A stretch of 64,000 bases of DNA, taken from positions 558,001 through 622,000 of the forward strand of contig JAFLBD010000001.1 of assembly GCA_017303935.1 (NCBI GenBank). Direction: 5' to 3'. Of the stretch, positions 46,481 to 55,221 are shown one piece after another. The position numbers and the translations under genes were made by a program. The notes beneath the pieces were generated by a model that worked only from the letters and a program-made list of their open reading frames with translations, had not been told where the DNA came from and ran no database searches. Each line of letters opens with the position of its first letter. The stretch's first letter is position 1. This stretch comes from Armatimonadota bacterium (GTDB taxonomy: Bacteria; Armatimonadota; Fimbriimonadia; Fimbriimonadales; Fimbriimonadaceae).

Positions 46481-47038
46481 ATGAACCAGGATTGGATTAC
46501 CGCCGCGCTCGAGTTTGCGATCGAGAAGCACGCAGGCGACTTTCGCGACGGCGATGTTCCATTGCCATACATCAGCCATGTCATCGAAGTCGCAAACTTT
46601 GTGCGGTACATCGGCGGGGTGACCGATCCTGAGATGATTGCAGCCGCCTTTTTGCACGATGTCTTGGAGCATGGCGGGGCAACAATCGAAGAGTTGCAGG
46701 TTCATTTTTCGGAGCGAATTGTCGAGCTTGTCGGTCAATTGACCCGAACAGAACCTACCAAAGTGGGTCACCTCTCGAAAGATCAACTGCGCGATCTTCG
46801 TAGCGAACTGTTGCTTGAGGACATTGCCACCAGGATGGAACCGGACGCGCAAACCATCAAGTTGGCCGATCGCTTGAGCAATCTTATCTGTGCTCTGCAG
46901 ACTAGAAAGGGTGAGAAACGCAAGAGGTATCTCACCCAAACGGCAGCGATCCTAGAACGCATCCCTAGGGCCGTGAATCCGGCCCTTTGGGATGCAGTCG
47001 CGTCTATTGCGAAGCAGGGACTTGCTTCGATTCCTTAG
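46481..47038 (+). CDS. HD-domain, SpoT/Mesh1-like (p)ppGpp hydrolase-like protein
   Basis: A 185-aa single-domain HD protein. FAIEKHAGDFRDGDVPLPYISHVIEVANFV, AAAFLHDVLEHGGATIEEL and IKLADRLSNL correspond to the metal-binding His, His-Asp and Asp of the SpoT-type hydrolase domain. No synthetase, TGS or ACT domain is present, so it resembles small alarmone hydrolases. Actual substrate not certain. TAGAAT ends 8 nt before the ATG with no Shine-Dalgarno sequence. The 3' end overlaps terC by 35 bp. Confidence 0.83.
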   Translation: MNQDWITAALEFAIEKHAGDFRDGDVPLPYISHVIEVANFVRYIGGVTDPEMIAAAFLHDVLEHGGATIEELQVHFSERIVELVGQLTRTEPTKVGHLSKDQLRDLRSELLLEDIATRMEPDAQTIKLADRLSNLICALQTRKGEKRKRYLTQTAAILERIPRAVNPALWDAVASIAKQGLASIP

Positions 47039-48020
47039 GCGGGAACTTGATCGACGCGATCACCGAGATGATGAGGATCGCGGCGATGATACCGAGCGAT
47101 AGGAGCACAGGGAATTTGCCCCAATCTGGGAAGATCACCTTTTCGACATAGCCGTAGATCATCTTGCCACCCACGAACATCAGTACGAATGACAATCCGT
47201 AGCTGAGGTAGTGGAACAGGTTCAACAGGCCGCTCAGCGCAAAGTACAGCGATCGTAGACCGAGAATCGCGAACACGTTCGATGTGAACACGATGAAAGG
47301 ATCTTTGGTGATCGCGAAGATCGCCGGGATCGAGTCCACCGCGAACACAATGTCCGTAAATTCGATACTCACCAACGCGACGAACAGTGGGGTTGCCCAC
47401 AGCTTGCCGTCGATCTTTGTGAAGAACTTTTGGCCGACATAATCGGGTGTCACCGGAATGAGCTTGCTCACTAGTCGGTTGAGCGGGTTCTTGTCGGGCT
47501 GCATCTCCTTGTCCTTCACAACCAACATCTTGATGCCGGTGAGAATCAAGAACAAACCGAAAATGATCATGCTCCAGAAGAACTTTTCGAGGATGCTCGC
47601 GCCAAGTGCGATGAACACCGTTCGGAAGAAAAGCGCGCCGATAATGCCGTAGAACAGCACTCGGTGCTGGTATAGGGCGGGCACTTTGAAGTACGAGAAC
47701 ACCATCAAGAACACAAACAAGTTGTCGACACTGAGCGCCTTCTCGATGAGATAGCCCGTGAAGAACGCCGTACCTGCTTCTTGAGGGGTGTACTGACTAT
47801 TGGGGTAGATGTTGCCCCAAAACATGAAGATGCCAGCGTTGAAGACCAACGCAAGCGCGATCCAGACGCCACTCCAAATGAGGGCTTCTTTCATTTTGAC
47901 TTCGTGCGCCTTTCTGTTGAAGACACCGAGGTCGAGCCCGAGCATGGCGAGAACAAACGCCATGAACGAGCCCCAAATCCACATTGGAATACCAGCAAGT
48001 TCTTGCATGGCGTTAATCAA
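47004..48020 (-). CDS. TerC/Alx-family membrane protein
   Basis: A 338-aa protein with about nine membrane segments and the family's acidic motifs in segments: LGLDLGVFNRKAH, IEKALSVDNLFVFLMVFSYFKVP and VALVSIEFTDIVFAVDSIPAIFAITKD. TerC and Alx proteins export manganese or calcium. The start is TTG at 48020, with AGGAG 4 nt upstream; the next in-frame ATG (48008) is poorly spaced. It lies downstream of a manganese-type riboswitch and overlaps the zinc-ribbon gene by 8 bp, so both are likely manganese-regulated. Confidence 0.92.
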   Translation of the reverse strand: MINAMQELAGIPMWIWGSFMAFVLAMLGLDLGVFNRKAHEVKMKEALIWSGVWIALALVFNAGIFMFWGNIYPNSQYTPQEAGTAFFTGYLIEKALSVDNLFVFLMVFSYFKVPALYQHRVLFYGIIGALFFRTVFIALGASILEKFFWSMIIFGLFLILTGIKMLVVKDKEMQPDKNPLNRLVSKLIPVTPDYVGQKFFTKIDGKLWATPLFVALVSIEFTDIVFAVDSIPAIFAITKDPFIVFTSNVFAILGLRSLYFALSGLLNLFHYLSYGLSFVLMFVGGKMIYGYVEKVIFPDWGKFPVLLSLGIIAAILIISVIASIKFPPKESKQVPASQ

Positions 48021-48288
48021 AAATCTCCTCTAACCAGTTCTTCTTTTTCTTCTTGTATCCACGTCGATAATCGTCATCATCGTCGTAGCGATAGTCTTGT
48101 CGTGGAGCAGGAGGAATCTGGTTCGGGATTCGAGGAGCTGCAGGATTTGCGTCTACGGCTCGGCTCAGAATCTTGTCCAACTCGCCGCGGTCAAGCCATA
48201 CGCCGCGGCAGGAAGGGCAATAGTCAATTTCAACTCCAGATTTTTCAGACATCATCAGCTGGATGTCATTGCAAACGGGACATTTCAT
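48013..48288 (-). CDS. zf-TFIIB zinc-ribbon protein
   Basis: A 91-aa protein with MKCPVCNDIQLMMSEKSGVEIDYCPSCRGVWLDRGELDKIL, the zf-TFIIB zinc-ribbon motif (two CPxC pairs, 21 residues between). An Asp-rich run (YDDDDDY), a lysine cluster (YKKKKKNW) and a C-terminal LEEIF follow. The function of this family is unknown. It is the first gene after the riboswitch and overlaps terC. The acidic tail could bind divalent cations, which would fit manganese regulation. Confidence 0.9.
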   Translation of the reverse strand: MKCPVCNDIQLMMSEKSGVEIDYCPSCRGVWLDRGELDKILSRAVDANPAAPRIPNQIPPAPRQDYRYDDDDDYRRGYKKKKKNWLEEIFD

Positions 48289-48334
48289 TTTTGTTCACCT
48301 GTCGATCAATTGACTCCAGGATCATTTCAAAAAT

Positions 48335-48470
48335 GAAAAGACCCTCGCTATTCGAGATAGCGAAGGTCTTGCGTTGGTGAACCGGCCGGTCTTACGGACT
48401 GAGTGCCCTTCGGACGTAATGACGACGCGGCTCCCCTGATTGCTCAGGTGCTACTCCCCTTCGGAGTACA
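48335..48470 (-). ncRNA. yybP-ykoY (manganese) riboswitch with terminator
   Basis: On the minus strand the leader of the zinc-ribbon/terC operon contains AAGGGGAGTAGCACC, the hallmark of the yybP-ykoY aptamer. Paired arms (CCTGAGCAATCAGG) and a distal CCG...CGG helix follow. The expression platform is a strong hairpin with AAGACC/GGTCTT and TCGCTAT/ATAGCGA arms at about 48338-48370, followed by TTTTCATTTTTG on the minus strand, so control is probably by transcription termination. This class binds Mn2+ and controls mntP and TerC-type exporters. Confidence 0.85.
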
Positions 48471-48473
48471 ATG

Positions 48474-48482
48474 ATTATACCA
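48474..48482 (-). promoter_or_regulatory. extended -10 promoter of riboswitch transcript
   Basis: Minus-strand TGGTATAAT, an extended -10 element with a perfect TATAAT, lies a few nucleotides before the riboswitch aptamer. No good -35 hexamer is seen, which is usual for extended -10 promoters. Confidence 0.75.
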
Positions 48483-48542
48483 CATCTCGCGAAAAATAGT
48501 TCCACTTTGGCGGTGGTATTTGTCTGAGATGGAGAGAGCAAA

Positions 48543-49049
48543 TTACTTTTTCTTTTCCAAACCGTAAGCGATGGTGATCTCCGTAGTTGCTTCACTCGCT
48601 TTTTTGGAGATCGTGATGGCGAACTTAGAACCATCCTCGGCCTTTGACTCAGCCATGAAGTTCGTCGCGCCATTGGCCTCAAATTTGTTGAACTTGAGAT
48701 CCTTGACTTTCGCTGTATAGAAATCGGCAACCTTTTGAGGATCATCAGCTGTCGACCGGACGCTCATTGCACTTTGCTCGGTTGGAGAGTCCATCTTAAA
48801 GGCTCGACCTTCTACGTCCGTCGAACCGGGATAGAACGGCATATGCACGTCATCTTCGGTGACTTTAGTTCCTCCACCCATCGATGCAGATCCTCCATCA
48901 GGGGTTTGAACGTTCATGGAACCGTCGTCCTTGTTCACGGTCGCCTTTGTGCCATCCGCGGCGACAACTTCGGTGCTGCTTCCGCTGCCGCAGCCGAGGC
49001 CAGCGATCAGGATTAAGAATGATAGAGAGAGTAGTATTGGCGTTTTCAT
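48543..49049 (-). CDS. putative lipoprotein of unknown function
   Basis: A 168-aa protein with a type II signal peptide and lipobox (LIAGLGC, cysteine about residue 20). A Gly/Ser/Asp-rich region (including SASMGGGT) follows, then a globular part beginning FYPGSTDVEG and ending TTEITIAYGLEKKK. The FYPGS... pattern and KVADFYTAKV helix recall small lipoproteins with a KDG-like repeat, but I assign no function. Last gene of a probable minus-strand unit with the two small genes. Confidence 0.8.
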   Translation of the reverse strand: MKTPILLSLSFLILIAGLGCGSGSSTEVVAADGTKATVNKDDGSMNVQTPDGGSASMGGGTKVTEDDVHMPFYPGSTDVEGRAFKMDSPTEQSAMSVRSTADDPQKVADFYTAKVKDLKFNKFEANGATNFMAESKAEDGSKFAITISKKASEATTEITIAYGLEKKK

Positions 49050-49053
49050 AGTT

Positions 49054-49314
49054 TTATTTGTTTCGATATTGAATGGATTTATAGAGAGTAAAGACTGCGA
49101 CGACTCCGAGGACAGTCAGATCGTAAGGACCGTTTGGCTTGGGATTGTGCATCCGATGTCCGCTTGTACCTGTATGACGCTGGACCGCATTCCAACGGCC
49201 TCGCAATTGTTCAGAGCCGGGAAGTTGCATCGATTGTGCGGCAATGTAATAGCCACCGATGACGACACATGCAACGCAGATGCTGATGTTGAATGCAAAT
49301 GATTTCCAAAACAT
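49054..49314 (-). CDS. small membrane protein
   Basis: An 86-aa protein with two hydrophobic segments (FAFNISICVACVVIGGYYIAA and DLTVLGVVAVFTLYKS) flanking a polar loop of about 35 residues. The family is unknown. It is only 4 bp from the lipoprotein gene and 8 bp from the small ORF upstream, consistent with one operon. The composition of the loop is protein-like, but the gene is short and unsupported by a recognised domain. Confidence 0.55.
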   Translation of the reverse strand: MFWKSFAFNISICVACVVIGGYYIAAQSMQLPGSEQLRGRWNAVQRHTGTSGHRMHNPKPNGPYDLTVLGVVAVFTLYKSIQYRNK

Positions 49315-49322
49315 GATTCCGA

Positions 49323-49520
49323 TTACTCCGGCTGAATGTGAGGCACATCAGGAACGTCGTTACATTGCGAATCATCAAGGTACGGAACTTCATGATTCGA
49401 CGCACCAACCAAGCCTGAATGAGGTTGATTGAATTCCGCAAAGCCCGAGCGCGTTTGTGGCAACGGCATCCCGAGCACCGATTCAGAATCACCAAACTTG
49501 TCCTTATCGATTTCCCTCAC
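49323..49520 (-). CDS. small acidic protein, tentative
   Basis: A 65-aa ORF starting at GTG with an acidic, Pro/Asp-rich product (REIDKDKFGDSESVLGMPLP...). No domain and no convincing Shine-Dalgarno sequence. Support comes only from its position: it ends 8 bp before the small membrane protein start and fills an otherwise empty space after the large regulator gene. Confidence 0.35.
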   Translation of the reverse strand: MREIDKDKFGDSESVLGMPLPQTRSGFAEFNQPHSGLVGASNHEVPYLDDSQCNDVPDVPHIQPE

Positions 49521-49563
49521 ATTTCGAATCTTAGGATTTCATCGTAAGGAAAGCGTAAATTGG

Positions 49564-52266
49564 CTAAAAAATCTCTTCTTCGGGACCGAAAAACTCTATC
49601 AGCTCGTCCTTGTGAGCTTCTAGATCACTGCTCAACGAACGGCGAAGGAAGCGCACCATTTCTTGTTGAGTGAAGCTCGAACCATTCGCTTGCAATCTTG
49701 AAAACTGGACAACACCAAGCGCTTCGGTGGCATTTTGTTTGAATTCCTCCAGATTTCTGATGTCATCCGCATCTGTTATTGAACCAAAGTAAATATCGTA
49801 AATCGCAAGTGCAAGCCCCATGATCGGCACTGCTGTTTGAAATTCTCCCGAGCGTCCGAGGCTCAGGAATAAGTTCCAGAGCGGAAAATGGGCCGCTCGA
49901 ATTTCATGGATTTTGGCGTTTGCATAGAGGGAGCAGTAGAAATAGCCCCTGGCCAAGGACTCCTCATTAAGGAACCTCAGAACGCATCCAAACATATTGG
50001 CAGTCCGCCCTTGGTACCGCCGATTGCCAAGCGCCCGGCCAAGGTCGCGGCATCGGTACAAGACAGGAATGGCTTCCTCGTACCGGCCCGTGATGTAAAG
50101 CGATCGAGCTTCGGTGTAATTCAGCGCGGCAAGCTGGACCGAGTTTTGACTTTCCTGGAATAGCTCTTGCGCTAACTTGTGCGCGATTCGGCTAGGTTCC
50201 TCTTGCTTCGCCTCCAAGTAAAAATTGTAAAGGATATGCTGGGCCACACCGGCTGAAAGCACATCCTTCTTTTCTTGGAATCTTTCATATGCCATCAGCG
50301 CAAAGGTGTCCACCTCCCCCATTTGTTGCCTTTGGAGTCGCAGTTTTGCGATTCGCAGGCTTATCTCGGCGATGAGATCAGAATCTTGAACACTTTGCGC
50401 TTGCTGCAACATTTCCAGGAGTTCAGCATCTACCTTTTCAGCAGAAACTGGCTTCAAATAATGCAATTCCAGCACTCGGGCCAAGGCCCTGGATTTTGCG
50501 TGGTGCCGAATCATGTGTATCAAGGCAAAATCTGTTTGAAACACGCTCCAGTACCACTCGGTATCCAAAATGAGCTGGATGGCTTGATCAATTTCTCCTC
50601 GCTCTAACAAATCCAGCACTGCTCGAGTCATGTTCGACCACTCCGACTTCAGGAATTCAATCCAGTCGGCCTGATTGAGAAGCCCGAGGGAAGTGATCGG
50701 TTCGCTATTGCGACATGAGCGAGCTAAGGAAAGGTAGGTCTGGACAAACTGCAGGTTCGATTGGCTCGATCCTTGGAGTTTGTTGGCGAATTGCCGAATG
50801 TTCTCGGGAATCCAGTATCGAGTTGGTTCGGTGTCATAGGCCACGCGAACGAGCGTCACCCCGATCAGCTCTGAAAGATGGTCTAGATTCGCGCGCGAGT
50901 TAAAAGCACTTTCTGCAACTTCCCACCGAAACGTACCGGCGAAATTGGACAGTTCGCCCAACAATTCGCGGGATTCAGGAGAAAGCATCTCAATCGTAGA
51001 AGCCAGCGTGGCTTCTAGAGAGTAATGGCGTTCCTCTCTCGATTTGGATCGCGAAACGAGTAGGTGATGAGCATCGGCAAGTCGACTGACTATCATCTTT
51101 GGGCTCAATGCGTGAGACCACCTGGCACACAACTCAATGGATAGGGGATGCCCGTCCAATTGGATCAATACTTCGCGCATGTCTTCAAAGTTCTGCGGAG
51201 TGATCTGGAAATCGGCCCGAACCATCCGCGCGCGATCCAAGAATAGCTTCGCGGATTCGCAGTGAGTTGTGTTAATAATGTCGTCATCAAGCGATGGGAT
51301 GGACAACGACCTCAACCTAATTTCGCTGACACATTCATGCTTGAGCTCAATCCGGGAAGTGCATAGAAGCCGAAGCGTCGGAGCGGCTTCGAGGAGACTG
51401 GCGAGAACTCGAGCGGCATCCGCTGGGTCTATCTGCTCCAAATTATCGAGAATGAGTAACGTGGGGCGGCCTCCGAACGCAACTCTAAGCGTGTCCTCAG
51501 CCAAAGATTGACTCGCATCGGGAACGCCTAATCGCGCGAGAATAGCCTCTAGAATTGAGCTGGCTTGGTGAATATGAGCGAGGCCGACAAAATGAACGTC
51601 GCAGTTCTTTTGGGTGATTCCAAATTCCCGAGCGAGACGTGTTTTGCCGAGTCCGCCAAGTCCCGTGAGCACCACCCATCGCGTCCGTGTGAATTCGTCT
51701 TCGAGCTGACATAACTCAGAGCCTCTTCCAATGAACGAGTTGATAGAAGCAGGGACCGACTGCTTGAACTCCTCGGAGGATGTCGCGTGTTGTGCAGGCT
51801 TCAAAGTTACTGGCGACTTTTGGAGTTCGGCAAAGTCGACTCGGAACCTATGTTCTTCCAGCCACTCGTCGTAAATTCCTGGAAGCAGTTCACCGGCGAA
51901 TCGCTCTCTCGATTCATCTTCTCGACCGTCATCAAGTAGCTCAAATAACTCAAGCACATCACAACGGTAAGACTCTGGTCGAAGCTCAATAAAGGTGCGA
52001 TCGGCGAACAGCACGGACCCGGCCGGGATAAATGGGGGCTCTAATTGTCGCCTTAACGACGCCAATGCTTGCTTGAGCCTGTTTTTGGCGGATTCAATCG
52101 GGGCGTCGGGCCAGATTTGGTCGCAAAGTTCATCTCGAAGAATTCGTTGCCCAGGGCGCAAAGCGAGATAGCCCAAGAGAGCCAACACTCGCTTCGATTC
52201 AAAGCGGTCAATGACCTGACCATAGCCGGTGATTTTCGGCGTTCCAAGGAGTTCGACGCGCCACAT
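49564..52266 (-). CDS. SARP-like wHTH / STAND ATPase / TPR transcriptional activator
   Basis: A 900-aa cytoplasmic protein. Residues 1-95 form an OmpR/SARP-type winged helix (RVLALLGYLALRPGQRILRDELCDQIWP), followed by a shortened BTAD-like segment (100-150). A STAND NTPase follows: Walker A GLGGLGKTRL with K208, Walker B LLILDNLEQ with D274. The remainder is helical TPR-like. This is the AfsR/DnrI plus LuxR-MalT-like layout; it probably senses a ligand or protein via the repeats and switches nucleotide state. Its target genes are unknown; the minus-strand small genes downstream are candidates by position. Confidence 0.9.
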   Translation of the reverse strand: MWRVELLGTPKITGYGQVIDRFESKRVLALLGYLALRPGQRILRDELCDQIWPDAPIESAKNRLKQALASLRRQLEPPFIPAGSVLFADRTFIELRPESYRCDVLELFELLDDGREDESRERFAGELLPGIYDEWLEEHRFRVDFAELQKSPVTLKPAQHATSSEEFKQSVPASINSFIGRGSELCQLEDEFTRTRWVVLTGLGGLGKTRLAREFGITQKNCDVHFVGLAHIHQASSILEAILARLGVPDASQSLAEDTLRVAFGGRPTLLILDNLEQIDPADAARVLASLLEAAPTLRLLCTSRIELKHECVSEIRLRSLSIPSLDDDIINTTHCESAKLFLDRARMVRADFQITPQNFEDMREVLIQLDGHPLSIELCARWSHALSPKMIVSRLADAHHLLVSRSKSREERHYSLEATLASTIEMLSPESRELLGELSNFAGTFRWEVAESAFNSRANLDHLSELIGVTLVRVAYDTEPTRYWIPENIRQFANKLQGSSQSNLQFVQTYLSLARSCRNSEPITSLGLLNQADWIEFLKSEWSNMTRAVLDLLERGEIDQAIQLILDTEWYWSVFQTDFALIHMIRHHAKSRALARVLELHYLKPVSAEKVDAELLEMLQQAQSVQDSDLIAEISLRIAKLRLQRQQMGEVDTFALMAYERFQEKKDVLSAGVAQHILYNFYLEAKQEEPSRIAHKLAQELFQESQNSVQLAALNYTEARSLYITGRYEEAIPVLYRCRDLGRALGNRRYQGRTANMFGCVLRFLNEESLARGYFYCSLYANAKIHEIRAAHFPLWNLFLSLGRSGEFQTAVPIMGLALAIYDIYFGSITDADDIRNLEEFKQNATEALGVVQFSRLQANGSSFTQQEMVRFLRRSLSSDLEAHKDELIEFFGPEEEIF

Positions 52267-54298
<2,032 letters not shown>

Positions 54299-54331
54299 CC
54301 GATAAGGAAAGGGAGCTAGTTAGTTATTGTC

Positions 54332-55195
54332 ATGGCACAAAAGTTAGAAACCGATAAGGCGAAAAGTCTAAGAGAGATTTTTGCGAAGATCAGCGAGGTC
54401 GCTGTGTTGCCCCAAGTGGTGCACAAAGTGATCGAAATTTCTGATTCAGAGGATGGATCACCGGCAGATATTGAGAAGGCTGTCGAAATTGATCCAGGGT
54501 TCTGCACGAAGTTGATCGCCATGGCCAACTCTGCACAGTACTCCTTGCCTCGGCGAATCACGTCGATTCGCGAAGCATCCATGATGCTCGGTTTCAAGCA
54601 GATTCGAGAGCTTGCACTAAATGCTGGCGTGTTCGATTTCTTCGTAGGCAAGAACGATAAAGAAAGCCTTCGACGGCGAGACTGGTGGCGGCTTTCTGTC
54701 GACGTGGCCTCCATGTCGAAGTGGATTGCAAGCCAAGTAGGAATCAATCCTTATGAAGCCTATACGTGTGGACTCCTGCACATCTTCGGCAAAACGCTGA
54801 TCGATCAGTCGGATCCGACCGGATACGACAAGGTGATGTACGTCGTTCAGAAGGGGGCGCCCGAACGGCTTGCGGAGCGAACAATTTTTGCGGTTGACCA
54901 CGTGGATGTCGCGCAAGAGATGGCACGGTCATGGCGATTCCCAGAAGCTTTGGTAGAGGGAATCAACTACTTGGATGATCCCCGAGAGCGCGAAGTTGAA
55001 GCGCCATTGGCAGCAGTCGTGAACATTGGGTTCACGCTGGTGAATGTGGGACGATTTGGCAGGCCAGAAGATGGTCAAATGCCGCTTGCGAGTTGGGCGT
55101 TAGAGATCCTTCGAGTGGATTCGATGACGGCCGAGACCTGGGTTGAGCATGCTCACCAACAGTTTTTGAAAGGGGCTAACAAGCCTGCGGCTTGA
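54332..55195 (+). CDS. HDOD-domain protein
   Basis: A 287-aa protein with the HDOD fold (LREIFAKISEVAVLPQVVHKVIEISDSEDGSPADIEKAVEIDPGFCTKLIAMANS). HDOD lacks the catalytic HD metal ligands and usually acts as a signalling or regulatory module. Its location between pilB and pilT, 33 bp after the first and overlapping the start region of the second, suggests a role in pilus regulation or in the c-di-GMP network. No partner domain is fused. Confidence 0.9.
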   Translation: MAQKLETDKAKSLREIFAKISEVAVLPQVVHKVIEISDSEDGSPADIEKAVEIDPGFCTKLIAMANSAQYSLPRRITSIREASMMLGFKQIRELALNAGVFDFFVGKNDKESLRRRDWWRLSVDVASMSKWIASQVGINPYEAYTCGLLHIFGKTLIDQSDPTGYDKVMYVVQKGAPERLAERTIFAVDHVDVAQEMARSWRFPEALVEGINYLDDPREREVEAPLAAVVNIGFTLVNVGRFGRPEDGQMPLASWALEILRVDSMTAETWVEHAHQQFLKGANKPAA

Positions 55196-55221
55196 TGGCG
55201 AAAAAGGGAAAAAGGGAAAAC

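Noticed and set aside
48392-48745. 117-aa frame over the riboswitch
   Set aside because: It overlaps the riboswitch promoter and aptamer and the lipoprotein's coding sequence in another frame; the Ser/Arg-rich product looks like a shadow frame.
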